Shown: one piece after another, positions 34,803 to 43,817 of the stretch
Position numbering within the stretch: the first letter of the stretch is position 1
How the letters are laid out: every line of letters begins with the position of its first letter
Assembly: GCF_011043735.1 (NCBI RefSeq)
Contig: NZ_JAAKGV010000012.1
Location: 62,001-126,000 of the forward strand
Origin: Methylobacterium sp. DB0501
Lineage (GTDB): Bacteria; Pseudomonadota; Alphaproteobacteria; Rhizobiales; Beijerinckiaceae
Length of the DNA: 64,000 nt
Reading direction: 5' to 3'
The notes under the pieces: generated by a model
Seen by the model: only the letters and a program-made list of their open reading frames with translations
What the model was told of the DNA's origin: nothing
Database searches by the model: none
Program-made: the position numbers and the translations under genes

Positions 34803-37157
34803 TTACCAACGGTAACGCAGGGTCGCATAGACCGTGCGCGGCAGGCCGTAGAAGCAGGTCGCGTAGGAGAAGCAGCCGGTCACGGTGCGGTCGTCGAGGA
34901 GGTTCTGCGCGTTGACCTGGAGGTCGAAGCCGGTGAGCTTCGGGTCGAGGTGCTTCAAGTCGTAGCGCGCGACCGCATCGACCAGCACGGCCTCGGGCAC
35001 CCGGAAGGTGTTGGCCGGGTCGCCCCAGGAGCCGCCGAGATAGCGAAAGCCCCCGCCGAGGCTCAAGCCCAGGAGCGGGCCGGACCCGAACGTGTAATCG
35101 ACGAACAGCGAGGCGGTGCGGTCCGGCACCTGGACGGGTCGCAGGCCCACGATCGGCACGGCTTGGCCGGTGACCTGGTTGACGGTCGTGTTGGTGTCGC
35201 GGGTGTTGCGCACGTCGAGGAAGGAGACGCCGCCGATCAGGTTCAGCCCCCCGGCGAGGGTGGCGCGGGCCTCGAACTCCACGCCCTGCACGCCGATCTC
35301 GCCGGTCTGGAGGCTGAAGGTCGGGCCGTTCACCGGGTCCGGCGTCAGGGTGTTCGAGCGCTTGATGTCGAAGGCCGCCGCGGTGAGCAGGATGTCGGTG
35401 CCCGGCGGCTGATACTTGATGCCGGCCTCGTATTGCCGGCTCGAGATCGGGTCCGGGATGCGCCCGGTCGTGCCGAAGGCCGGGTCGTAGATGCGCCCGC
35501 TCGCGATCGGCTCGAACGCCTCGCTGTAGGAGACGTAAGGGGCGACGCCGCCGTCGAAGAGGTAGAGCAGGCTCGCCCGGTAGGTGAGCGCCTCGGACGG
35601 CACGTCCTGGAAGGCGACGGCACCGGTGGCGAGCGTCCGGGTCGGACCGCTCGTCCGCGCGGTGTCGTAGCGCCCGCCCAGCGTCAGGAGCAGGCGGTCG
35701 AACTTGATCTGGTCCTGGAGGTAGACGCCGGTCTGCTGCGCGGTGATGCGGGCGTTGCTGGTGAAGCCCGGCACCGCGATGGCCATGTCGTAGTTCGGCG
35801 CGAGCGCGTTGAGGTCGGGCGCCGCCGGGAACGGCGTCGAGAGCGTGCGGGTCTTGATCGTCTGGTGGTCGACGCCGAACAACGCCGTGTGGGCGAAGGG
35901 CCCGGTGTCGAACTTGGCCTCGAAGTAGTTGTCCATCGTGTAGGCGTCGATCGCCACGTCGGTGGCGATGCGCGAGCGGTTGATCAGCGGCCCGGTCGTC
36001 AGCGCCGAGGGCGCCGAGATCGGCGTGGTCGCGCTGAACGCGCCGTAGACGCTGCGATACTGGCCTTCCGTCCGCAGGAAGCGGCCCGAGGAGTGGAAGC
36101 GGAAGGCGTCGTCGAAGCGGTGGTCGAGGATGTAGGTCACCGCGGCCTGCGTCCGGTCCGATTGCTCGAAATTGCGGTCGCCGTCGTAGAAATCGACCGG
36201 CAGGCGTCCGACGATGCCGTTGCCGAAATTGCGTGGGAAGACCGTGCCGAAGGCCGGGAAGCCGCCGTAGAACCCGGAGAACGGATCGCGCTGGTAGAGG
36301 CCCAGCACGGTGAGCGAGGTGTCGGCCGAGGGGCGCCAGGTCAGGCTCGACTGGATGAAGGCGCGCTCGACCCGGGTCGTCGTCGCCGGCCCGTCGCCGT
36401 TCCAGCCGAGGCCCGTCACCCGGTAGGCGAATTCTTCCGAGCCCGGGATCGTCGTCCCGGAGGTGATCGGCCCGCCGACATCGAAACCGCCGCGAACCTC
36501 GCTGAAGCCGCCGCCCTGGACGAAGACCTCGCCGTGGCGGACGAATTGCGGCATCTTCGACGTCAGGTTCACGATGCCGCCGGGGCCGGACTGGCCGTAG
36601 AGAACCGAGGCCGGGCCCTTGATGATGTCGATGCGCTCGACCCGGTAGGGATCGACCGACGGGAAGGCGTCGCGGCTGGTCGGCAGGCGCATCCCGTCGA
36701 GGAAGAGCGGCGCCGTGAAGCCGCGGATCGCGAACTGCTCCAGCCGGGTCCCGCCGGCGCCGCCGCGCTGCTCGGTCGTCACGCTCGGGCTGTAGCGCAG
36801 CGCCTGGTTGATGGTCAGCGCGTTCTGGTCCTCGATCTGCTGGCGGCCGATGACGGTGATCGATTGCGCGGTCTCGAGGATCGGGGTGTCGGTCTTGGTC
36901 GCCACCACGCTGCGCGCGGCGACGTAGCCCGGGACCGGCCCGCGGGCCCCGCCCGGTTGCGTGCCGGCGGCGGTGGCGGTCGCCGGCCGGGCGGCGCCCT
37001 CGATGCTGATCGCATCAAGCGCGATCTCGGCCGCATCCTGCGCGCGTGCGCCCGCCATCATGCCGCCCGACAGAACCACGCCCGACAGCAGCGACCGGGT
37101 CAGGCGACGCCCCGTCTGCGAGAGGGGAGAGGCGCGACGCGACAACGGAACGGGCAT
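34803..37157 (-). CDS. TonB-dependent ferric-siderophore receptor
   Basis: 784 residues. A signal peptide ends near ARAQDAAE (about residue 40). The plug domain follows from about 75, with TDTPILETAQSITVI, then RVERIDIIKGPASVLYGQSGPGGIVNLTSK. The rest is the 22-strand barrel, ending in the aromatic residue expected for outer-membrane proteins (TLRYRW). The closest general type is the FhuA/FoxA/FpvA group, which takes up hydroxamate or similar ferric siderophores. It is the first gene of the DUF3649-PepSY-DUF3325 operon. The long A/T-rich region upstream probably carries iron-responsive control. Confidence 0.92.
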   Translation of the reverse strand: MPVPLSRRASPLSQTGRRLTRSLLSGVVLSGGMMAGARAQDAAEIALDAISIEGAARPATATAAGTQPGGARGPVPGYVAARSVVATKTDTPILETAQSITVIGRQQIEDQNALTINQALRYSPSVTTEQRGGAGGTRLEQFAIRGFTAPLFLDGMRLPTSRDAFPSVDPYRVERIDIIKGPASVLYGQSGPGGIVNLTSKMPQFVRHGEVFVQGGGFSEVRGGFDVGGPITSGTTIPGSEEFAYRVTGLGWNGDGPATTTRVERAFIQSSLTWRPSADTSLTVLGLYQRDPFSGFYGGFPAFGTVFPRNFGNGIVGRLPVDFYDGDRNFEQSDRTQAAVTYILDHRFDDAFRFHSSGRFLRTEGQYRSVYGAFSATTPISAPSALTTGPLINRSRIATDVAIDAYTMDNYFEAKFDTGPFAHTALFGVDHQTIKTRTLSTPFPAAPDLNALAPNYDMAIAVPGFTSNARITAQQTGVYLQDQIKFDRLLLTLGGRYDTARTSGPTRTLATGAVAFQDVPSEALTYRASLLYLFDGGVAPYVSYSEAFEPIASGRIYDPAFGTTGRIPDPISSRQYEAGIKYQPPGTDILLTAAAFDIKRSNTLTPDPVNGPTFSLQTGEIGVQGVEFEARATLAGGLNLIGGVSFLDVRNTRDTNTTVNQVTGQAVPIVGLRPVQVPDRTASLFVDYTFGSGPLLGLSLGGGFRYLGGSWGDPANTFRVPEAVLVDAVARYDLKHLDPKLTGFDLQVNAQNLLDDRTVTGCFSYATCFYGLPRTVYATLRYRW

Positions 37158-37815
37158 GAGGGCATCCAGGGTGAGCGAAGAACGGCGACGTCGACCGGAA
37201 CAGCGTGAGGCAGGGCACGGTGGGTCGCGGCTGGAAACCGAATGACAAAATCGATGTCGTCGAACAAGAACTATGTTTTTTAGCTATTACAATGAGAGTT
37301 TTTATTGTTTGTGTTTGTGGAGATGCAAGAAAATCCGATCAGTATTTGTCGTGCCCTAATCGGGACGACGAGGCGGTTCTGTTGTCCCGCCCGGAGAAAC
37401 ACTCGGCGGTGCGCCCGTACAGAGCGGGCACCGCCGCAGGGTCATCGCAGCATCAGGCCGATCGGTCTAGTCCGAAGGACATAGCTGCCGCATCGTCCCC
37501 ATGCGCCCGCGTCGACGCGGCGGCTCCGACCGGTCTGCCGGAACCCGGCCCGAATCCTGGACCGGCAGCATCGACCGCGCCACATCCGGTCGATTCACCG
37601 TCGAGCTGCCGGGCCATCGACGCGATGCGTCGATGTCGGGAAGGCGAGACCGCCGCAAAGCCCGACCGTTCACACTGCAGTTCCAGGAATGCCGTCTCGA
37701 TCCGGCGCGCCCGTCGTTGCCCTCGGCGCTCGCCGCGCCCGCGCACGGGAACGACACCGGGCCGAAGCTCCGGGACGGTCGGCGGCCGGGTCCGCTTCGC
37801 GCATCGCCGATCCGC
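37158..37815. other. 658-bp intergenic region upstream of the TonB receptor
   Basis: I see no gene with coding character; the open frames here are Arg/Ser/Pro-rich. The region holds the A/T-rich promoter segment (37235-37350) near the receptor and ordinary GC-rich sequence towards the poxB-like stop codon. Confidence 0.5.
37235..37350 (-). promoter_or_regulatory. A/T-rich promoter region of the TonB receptor operon
   Basis: This about 115-bp stretch is far less GC-rich than its surroundings. On the minus strand TTGCAT, 17 bases and ATAAAA form a possible promoter, followed by CTCTCATTGTAATAG, which has loose Fur-box character. No convincing Irr or RirA site was fixed. Control by iron is inferred from the operon content. 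Confidence 0.35.
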
Positions 37816-39549
37816 TCAGCGGATCAGGTTGCTCTTGGCCAGGTCCAGGATCTCGTCCCCGCGGCCGTTCATCACCGCCCGCATCACGTAGAGGCTGAAG
37901 CCCTTGACCTGCTCGGCCTGGATCCGCGGCGGCATGGCGAGTTCCTGGCGGTTGGTCACCACGTCGAGGAGGGCGGGGCCGTCATGGGCCAGCATCTCGG
38001 CGAGCGCCCCTTCCAGGTCGCCCGGATCCTCGACCCGGCGCCCGTGCAGGCCCGCGGCGCGGGCGATGGCGGAAAAGTCCGGGTTCTGGAGCGCGACGCC
38101 GGTATCGAGGTAGCCGGCGGCCTTCATCTCCATCTCGACGAAGCCGAGGGTGCCGTTGTTGAACACCACCACCTTCACCGGCAACTTCTCCTGCACCAGG
38201 GTGAGGAGGTCGCCCATCAGCATGCTGAAGCCGCCGTCGCCGGACAGCGCGATCACCTGCCGGCCCGGCAGGGCGGCCTGCAGCCCGATCGCGTGCGCCA
38301 TGGCGTTCGCCATCGAGCCGTGCGCCCAGGAGCCGATCAACCGCCGGCCCGGCGACATCGCGAGGTAGCGCGCCGCCCAGATGGTCGGCGTCCCGACATC
38401 GGCGGTGAACACCGCGTCGGGGCCCGCGGCCTCGCTGAGCTTTCTCGCCAGGTATTGCGGGTGGACCGGCTTGCGGCCGGGCGTGCCGGTGGCCAGCTCG
38501 TCGAGGCCCTCGCGCGCCTTGGCGTAGTGCTCGAGGGATCGCTCGAGATGGGCCGGATCCCGGCCCGCCTTCAGCCGCGGCAGCAGGCCGGCGATCGTCA
38601 CCGCGACGTCGCCGACGAGGCCGAGATCGAGCCGGCAGCGCCGGCCGAGATTCTCCGGCCGGATGTCGACCTGGGCGATCCTGGCGTGGTCCGGGTAGAA
38701 CTGGCGGTAGGGAAAGTCGGTGCCGAGCAGCAGCAGGGCGTCGCAAGCCTCCATCGCGGCGTAGCCGGAGGAGAAGCCGATCAGCCCGGTCATCCCGACA
38801 TCGTAGGGGTTGTCGCTCTCGACATGCTCCTTGCCGCCGAGCGCGTGCACCACCGGCGCCTGCAGGGCCTCCGCGAGCCGGATCACCTGGTCTCGCGCCC
38901 CGGCACAGCCGCGGCCACAGAACAACGTCACCTTGCCCGCATCGTTGAGGAGGTCGGCCAGCGCATCGAGCTCGGCCGCCTGCGGCAGGACGATCGGCGG
39001 TTTCGGCGCGAGCGTCGCCGGGGCGGCGAGTGCGCGCTCCGGTGCCTCCTTGAGGGCGACGTCGCCCGGGATCACCACGACCGACACGCCACCCTTGGCC
39101 AGAGCCGTGCGGATCGCGATCTCGAGGACGTAAGGCAGCTGGGCCGGATCCGAGACCAGCTCGCAGTAGTGGCTGCACTCCCGGAACAGCTCTTCCGGAT
39201 GGGTGGCCTGGAAGTAGTTGGTGCCGATCTCGGCCGAGGGGATGTGGGCGGCGATCGCCAGCACCGGCGTGCGCGAGCGGTGGGCGTCGTAGAGGCCGTT
39301 GATGAGGTGGAGGTGGCCCGGGCCGCAGGACCCGGCGCAGACCGCGAGCCCGCCGGTACCTTGCGATTCCGCCGAGGCCGCGAAGGCCGCCACCTCCTCG
39401 TGGCGCACATGCACCCAGCGAATCCTGCCCCGGGCGCGGATCGCCTCGGTCAGACCGTTCAGGCTGTCGCCGACGACGCCGTAGATGCGTTCGACGCCGG
39501 CCCGTTCCAGGGTCTCGATGCAGAGATCGGCAACGTTTCGGCTCGCCAT
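37816..39549 (-). CDS. poxB: Thiamine-pyrophosphate enzyme, pyruvate dehydrogenase (quinone)/pyruvate oxidase-like
   Basis: 577 residues. The N-terminal pyrimidine-binding domain has WVHVRHEEVAAFAASAE, with the catalytic Glu. The central FAD/nucleotide-type domain follows, and the C-terminal pyrophosphate domain has the TPP motif GDGGFSMLMGDL...VVFNN. The whole order and length match PoxB, which oxidises pyruvate to acetate and CO2 and feeds quinones at the membrane. The start ATG 39549 follows GAGGAGA. Other TPP oxidases (acetolactate- or phosphonopyruvate-type) are less likely. An sRNA-like gene lies upstream on the same strand. Confidence 0.85.
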   Translation of the reverse strand: MASRNVADLCIETLERAGVERIYGVVGDSLNGLTEAIRARGRIRWVHVRHEEVAAFAASAESQGTGGLAVCAGSCGPGHLHLINGLYDAHRSRTPVLAIAAHIPSAEIGTNYFQATHPEELFRECSHYCELVSDPAQLPYVLEIAIRTALAKGGVSVVVIPGDVALKEAPERALAAPATLAPKPPIVLPQAAELDALADLLNDAGKVTLFCGRGCAGARDQVIRLAEALQAPVVHALGGKEHVESDNPYDVGMTGLIGFSSGYAAMEACDALLLLGTDFPYRQFYPDHARIAQVDIRPENLGRRCRLDLGLVGDVAVTIAGLLPRLKAGRDPAHLERSLEHYAKAREGLDELATGTPGRKPVHPQYLARKLSEAAGPDAVFTADVGTPTIWAARYLAMSPGRRLIGSWAHGSMANAMAHAIGLQAALPGRQVIALSGDGGFSMLMGDLLTLVQEKLPVKVVVFNNGTLGFVEMEMKAAGYLDTGVALQNPDFSAIARAAGLHGRRVEDPGDLEGALAEMLAHDGPALLDVVTNRQELAMPPRIQAEQVKGFSLYVMRAVMNGRGDEILDLAKSNLIR

Positions 39550-39731
39550 GGCCTGTCTCCTCAGAGCGGTGCCGCCGCGGCGGGCACGCCGCGGGCACGA
39601 AGAACGATGTCGCGACGGACATGATCTCTCTGGGGCGCCCCTTCCCGGAGCCGCATCTAGGGCGGCCTGCGCGGAAGGGGATAGGATCGGCAGCCGGTAC
39701 CCGGCGGCTTGCAAAAACAGGTTCGACCAAG

Positions 39732-39757
39732 AAAAAAGGCCACTCTTGCGAGTGGCC
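39732..39757 (-). terminator. Intrinsic terminator
   Basis: On the minus strand GGCCACTC, loop GCAA, GAGTGGCC and TTTTTT form a textbook Rho-independent terminator. It is the only hairpin-plus-T6 signal noticed in the window. It ends the putative sRNA, and may also stop transcripts from the two small genes upstream. Confidence 0.88.
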
Positions 39758-39820
39758 CGAAGTCTAGGGAGGAAACGCCCAAGAGGGCTGGCAAGTCCAC
39801 GACGCCATCGCGTCCTTGCG
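39732..39820 (-). ncRNA. Probable trans-acting sRNA of the alpha-r8/MmgR type
   Basis: Read on the minus strand, the segment has a small 5' hairpin (GCCC-TCTT-GGGC, 39788-39777), then a single-stranded TTTCCTCCCT (39775-39766), then a perfect terminator hairpin and six T. This layout, with an anti-Shine-Dalgarno UUUCCUCCCU core before the terminator, is that of the alphaproteobacterial MmgR sRNAs. Possible promoter elements are TTGTGC (39856-39851) and GATACA (39833-39828), giving an RNA of about 90 nt. The 5' end is estimated. Targets are expected to be ribosome-binding sites of mRNAs. Confidence 0.62.
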
Positions 39821-39945
39821 TGATCCCTGTATCCCACCATTTTTCGCACTGCACAATCCGGACTTTCGTGCAGGGTGCCATGCGCCCGACGCATGGTCCC
39901 CGGAGGTGCCCGGGACCGTCATGCCCGCGGCACACGCCGACGGCC

Positions 39946-40227
39946 CTACGCATCGGAGGCGGCAAGGGCGAACTCCATGCCGCGCCCCGGCCCCTGGTCG
40001 GCATAGTCGACAAGGGCGTAGCCGCGCTCGGCCAGAGCCGCCTCCAGGTCGTCGCGGTGGCGGCGGAACATCTGCCCGATCGCCAGCGGGGTGAGGCGCG
40101 GGCTCGCCCGGCGCAACTCGTCCACGCCGACCTGGACCGGCACGCCCTCCCGGTCCGCGATCCGGACCAGGATCGACGCCAGTTCCGCGGCCTTGGTCTC
40201 CGCCGCCGATTTCGCCTTGAAAGCCAT
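39946..40227 (-). CDS. Hypothetical protein, 93 residues
   Basis: MAFKAKSAAETKAAELASIL opens a helical, charged protein without membrane segments. The middle (VDELRRASPRLTPLAIGQMFRRHRDDLEAALAERGYALV) has a helix-turn-helix-like rhythm but no family was recognised. It lies 17 bp after the 84-residue gene and is probably co-transcribed. Codon use is that of the genome. Confidence 0.5.
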   Translation of the reverse strand: MAFKAKSAAETKAAELASILVRIADREGVPVQVGVDELRRASPRLTPLAIGQMFRRHRDDLEAALAERGYALVDYADQGPGRGMEFALAASDA

Positions 40228-40244
40228 CGTCGTGTGTCCCGTCC

Positions 40245-40499
40245 TCAGCCGCCGCTGACCTGCTCGGCGAAGTCGTCGGGGATCTCCCCGAACTGGCCGA
40301 GGATCGTCACGCTCTCGAGTTCGCCCGTCTCGTCGTCCGCGACGATCCGCAGGGCTGCCGCCCCCGGCATCCGTCCGGCGATCGCCTCGGCGCGCTTGAG
40401 CGCCCCGCTCTCCGTCGGCGCCACGTCCCGTGCGCCCGGCCGCAGCCGCTTCCGGTGCACCTCGAACGTCTGCACCATGAAGGTCGTCCGCATCGTCAT
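40245..40499 (-). CDS. Hypothetical protein, 84 residues
   Basis: The protein starts MTMRTTFMVQTFEVHRKRL (ATG 40499 or 40493). The pattern resembles small stand-alone proteins of unknown function in Methylobacterium: a beta-strand/basic start, then SGALKRAEAIAGRMPGAAALRIVADDETGELESVTILGQFGE. No membrane segment or catalytic motif is visible. It heads a two-gene unit with the 93-residue gene. Confidence 0.5.
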   Translation of the reverse strand: MTMRTTFMVQTFEVHRKRLRPGARDVAPTESGALKRAEAIAGRMPGAAALRIVADDETGELESVTILGQFGEIPDDFAEQVSGG

Positions 40500-40842
40500 C
40501 CCGATCTCCCGCCACCGTGCCACCGGCCGTGTCGCCCGGCCCCGAAGCGGGGCCTTAAACCACCGCCCTGCCTGTTCTTTTTTCGTTCTAGACCATCGCC
40601 CGGCGCGGCTCCACCGCTTCGTCGTCGCGGCCATCCAGTTCCGTCGACGCCGCATCGACCATGCCGCCGGTCGAATCGTCAACGGGATGGCGATCCGCTC
40701 GAACGATGCGCCCACCGCCCACGGCGTCGCGATCGGCCGCCTCCCGATCGCGGGCGGGGCGGGCCGCACCCTTGCGCCTGCGCCGAAGCTGCACCAAAGC
40801 GGCACTTGCCGGCGCTCCGCCCGGTCCCGGCGCCCTTTCCCG
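40500..40842. other. 343-bp divergent intergenic region
   Basis: The region lies between the small minus-strand genes and the AEC transporter gene. It holds a GC-rich hairpin, GGCCCC-GAAGC-GGGGCC (40538-40554), and a T-run at 40578-40583 on the plus strand, too far from the hairpin for a standard terminator. No gene is supported. Confidence 0.5.
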
Positions 40843-41772
40843 ATGCAGGCCGTCCTCAACGCCGCTCTCCCGATCTTCGCCCTGATCCTGACGGGCTTCC
40901 TGTTCGGCCGCACCGCCCTGTTCGGGCCGGCGGCGGCCGACAGCCTGAACCGGTTCGCGATCTACCTCGCCCTGCCGGCGCTGATGTTCGGCGCGATGGC
41001 GAAGATCACCCCCGATCAGGTCGCCCAGGTCGGGTTCGCGGCATCCTTCGCGGGCGGCATCGCGGCGGCCTTCGCGGTGGCCTACGGGCTCGGGTTCGGG
41101 CGCGGCTTGCGCGGCGCCCAGGCCTGCATCGAGGGGCTGGATGCCGGCTACAGCAATGTCGGATTCATGGGCATCCCGCTCTGCCTCCTGGTGTTCGGGC
41201 CCGCGAGCCTGCCGGCGGCGGTGATCGCGACGCTGTTCACAGCCTGCGTGCTGTTCCTGTTCGCGATCGTGCTCATCGAGCTCGACCTGCAGAAGGGGGC
41301 GGGATCGGGCACCGCCCGCAAGGTGGTGCTGGCGCTGGTGCGCAACCCGCTTCTGATCGCGCCCCTCGCGGGCCTCGCGGTCGGCCTCACCGGCGCGTCG
41401 GTGCCGGGGCCGGTCGAGCGCTTCACCGCGCTCCTGGGTGGTGCAGCCTCGCCTTGCGCGCTCGTCTGCATCGGGCTGTTCCTGGCGCAGGAGCGGGTCG
41501 GCTTCTCGGATATCCGCCCGATGGCCGTCCTCGTCGTCCTCAAGCTGGTGCTGCAGCCGGCGGTGACGGCCTTGCTCGTCTACAAGGTCTTCGCGATGCC
41601 GGACCTCTGGGCGCGGGCGGCGGTGCTGCTCAGCGCCCTGCCGATCGGCTCGGGACCGTTCACGCTCGCCAAGCTCTACGGGCTCGAAGCCGGGGTAACC
41701 TCGGGGGCGATCCTGCTCTCGCACGTCGCCTCGGTGGTCACCGTCTCGCTGCTGGTGGCATGGCTGGCCTGA
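40843..41772 (+). CDS. AEC-family transporter (auxin efflux carrier-like)
   Basis: 309 residues with ten hydrophobic segments in two groups of five, as in AEC permeases. The typical motifs are LNRFAIYLALPALMFGAMAK in the first half and FTALLGGAASPCALVCIGLFLA in the second. Bacterial members often move malonate, malate or other carboxylates; the substrate is unknown. ATG 40843 (MQAVLNAALPIFALIL) is the natural start within a longer open frame. Confidence 0.85.
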   Translation: MQAVLNAALPIFALILTGFLFGRTALFGPAAADSLNRFAIYLALPALMFGAMAKITPDQVAQVGFAASFAGGIAAAFAVAYGLGFGRGLRGAQACIEGLDAGYSNVGFMGIPLCLLVFGPASLPAAVIATLFTACVLFLFAIVLIELDLQKGAGSGTARKVVLALVRNPLLIAPLAGLAVGLTGASVPGPVERFTALLGGAASPCALVCIGLFLAQERVGFSDIRPMAVLVVLKLVLQPAVTALLVYKVFAMPDLWARAAVLLSALPIGSGPFTLAKLYGLEAGVTSGAILLSHVASVVTVSLLVAWLA

Positions 41773-42266
41773 CGACGGCCTCTTGACCGAGGCCCGTAGC
41801 CTGCGATCGCCTCCCGACGATGACTTGGGGAGGCGGTATCACGAACCCGCGAGGCCGTTGCCCGCCACCCTGCACCGCCCGATCGGACGGGCACGCGGAA
41901 TCCGCTTGAGCGTGCGGTGCATTCTCGTGGATAAATCAAGTCCGGACGGCGTGATCGTCTCGGGTCGGGACTGTCGAGACGGGCCTAATTCACCCTCTCA
42001 TGTTCGGCCTTCCGCAGCACCGGCGGGCGGGACCGGATCGATCGGGCGGCGAATTTTAGGAATTTAGTGCTATGATGCCGGCACGCAGTCGATTAACCGG
42101 ATCTTGAATGTCGGCTCCGAGTCTAACAGAACTGGATCGGGCTCGGAGGGCGGGAGCGGGAATGGAACAGGAAGGCCGTCGTCTCAAGCGCGTCGCGGGC
42201 GTGGTCTTCCTGCATGATGCGGGCACGGTTGTCCGACGCCGCGGCCCCGGGGGCTGCGCTTAAGGC
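41773..42266. other. 494-bp intergenic region before the diguanylate cyclase
   Basis: No gene is supported. The right half is A/T-richer and includes GAATTTTAGGAATTTAG and TATGAT (42071-42076), a possible -10 box. TTAA-N7-TTGA at about 42095-42109 is a near-match to a CtrA site. These probably form the promoter region of the cyclase gene. Confidence 0.4.
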
Positions 42267-43676
42267 ATGGCGGTTCCTCGCTTCCTCGGCGGCATCTTCG
42301 GCGGCGGGCCGCCCCCGCGCGACAAAGCGCCCGCGCGCGATCGCGCGCTCGCCGGCCGGCTGATGCGGGTGATCTTCGGCTGCTACGTCGTCGTGGCGGT
42401 CGGCCTCACGGCGATCCAGATGCTGGTCGCCTACCGGGCCGCGAGCCAGCGCCTCCAGGACGACGTGGATTCGTTGCAGCGAACCTTCAGCCCCGGCATC
42501 GAGGATGCGATGTGGCGCTACAACGCCGAGGTGCTGCGCGGCATCCTGGCGGGCATGCACGAGATCCCGGCCGTCGTGGGCGTCGAGGTCCGCGACGAGG
42601 CCGGCCAGCGCGTCCAGGCGATCGGCACCTTCACCGACCCGGCCGGCAAGGTCTGGCATATCAGCCGCAACGACGAGATGAAATCCACCAGCGGCAGCTT
42701 CGGCACGTCGTTCAGCCGCACCTTTCCGGTCGTCCACACCGACGAGAACGGCCGCCTCTACCCCATCGGCTCCTGGACCGTCCATTCGGACGACAGCATC
42801 GCCATCGAGCAGGTCAAGAATACGCTCTACGTGATCCTGATCAACTCCGCGATCAAGTCGCTGATGCTGTGGTTCATCTTCTATCTCGTGATCCGCACCA
42901 TGGTCGGTCGTCCCCTGGGGCAGATCCGCGACTACCTCGCACGGATCGACGCCGACACCCTCGCGGCGCCGCCGCTGACGATCGAGGCGGGTGGGCGCAA
43001 CGAGCTGCACGCGCTCGCCGGCGCCCTCAACACCATGCGCGACCGGCTGCGCCGCTCCTTCGAGGAGAACGCCGCCCTGATGCGCGACCTGCGCGAGATG
43101 AACGCGACGCTGCAGGACCGCATCGCCGAGCGCACCCGCGACCTCGAGGCCCTGGCCCATACCGACCTGCTGACCGGGCTGTTCAACCGGCGCAAGCTCG
43201 ACGAGGCCCTGGCCGAGGCGGCGGAGCAGGCGGGCCAAGGCGGGGCTCCCTTGTCGCTGATCATCGGCGACGTCGACAACTTCAAGTCGGTCAACGACCG
43301 CCACGGCCACAAGGTCGGCGACCAGGTGCTGATCGCCTTCGCGGCCCTGCTGCGCGATTCCGTTCGCCCCGGCGACATCCTCGGCCGTTGGGGCGGTGAG
43401 GAGTTCATGCTGCTCTGCCCGGGCGCGGACCTCGCCACCGCCACCGCCATCGCCGAGCGCCTGCGCCAGCGTGTCGAAGGCACGGCCCTGCCGGAGGTCG
43501 GCCCCCGCACCTGCTCCTTCGGCATCGCCACCCTGACCCCGGGCGAGAGCACCGACAGCCTGGTCGCGCGGGCGGATGCCGCGCTCTATCGCTGCAAGCG
43601 CAACGGCCGCAACCGCGTCGAGGCGAGCCCCGGGCCGCGGCCGGATGCGGTGATGCCGGAGCGGGGGGCGGCGTAG
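42267..43676 (+). CDS. Membrane diguanylate cyclase with HAMP and GGDEF domains
   Basis: 469 residues. A first membrane helix (about 33-53) is followed by a periplasmic sensor of about 135 residues, a second helix (about 190-212), a HAMP linker, a coiled coil and the GGDEF domain. The catalytic motif is GGEEF at about 376-380, and the inhibitory I-site RPGD sits five residues before it, so product feedback is likely. It makes cyclic di-GMP in response to an unknown periplasmic signal. There is no EAL domain. Confidence 0.92.
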   Translation: MAVPRFLGGIFGGGPPPRDKAPARDRALAGRLMRVIFGCYVVVAVGLTAIQMLVAYRAASQRLQDDVDSLQRTFSPGIEDAMWRYNAEVLRGILAGMHEIPAVVGVEVRDEAGQRVQAIGTFTDPAGKVWHISRNDEMKSTSGSFGTSFSRTFPVVHTDENGRLYPIGSWTVHSDDSIAIEQVKNTLYVILINSAIKSLMLWFIFYLVIRTMVGRPLGQIRDYLARIDADTLAAPPLTIEAGGRNELHALAGALNTMRDRLRRSFEENAALMRDLREMNATLQDRIAERTRDLEALAHTDLLTGLFNRRKLDEALAEAAEQAGQGGAPLSLIIGDVDNFKSVNDRHGHKVGDQVLIAFAALLRDSVRPGDILGRWGGEEFMLLCPGADLATATAIAERLRQRVEGTALPEVGPRTCSFGIATLTPGESTDSLVARADAALYRCKRNGRNRVEASPGPRPDAVMPERGAA

Positions 43677-43817
43677 GGCGCCGCGACCGCCCGCGATCGG
43701 CGGACGCGGCGATTCCGGCGCCCGCTCAGGCATCCTGTGGCGGCGAAGCGAAATCCGGAAACGGGCCGAGCCTTGACGTCGCCGGGCTGGCCTGCCGGCT
43801 CCACGCCGACGCCGCAC

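Noticed and set aside
37205..37891. 228-codon plus-strand frame upstream of the TonB receptor
   Set aside because: It crosses the A/T-rich promoter island and the end of the poxB-like gene, with no recognisable domain and no ribosome-binding site.
40538..40583. Hairpin and T-run read as an intrinsic terminator
   Set aside because: The T-run starts more than 20 bases after the stem, and no plus-strand gene ends before it.
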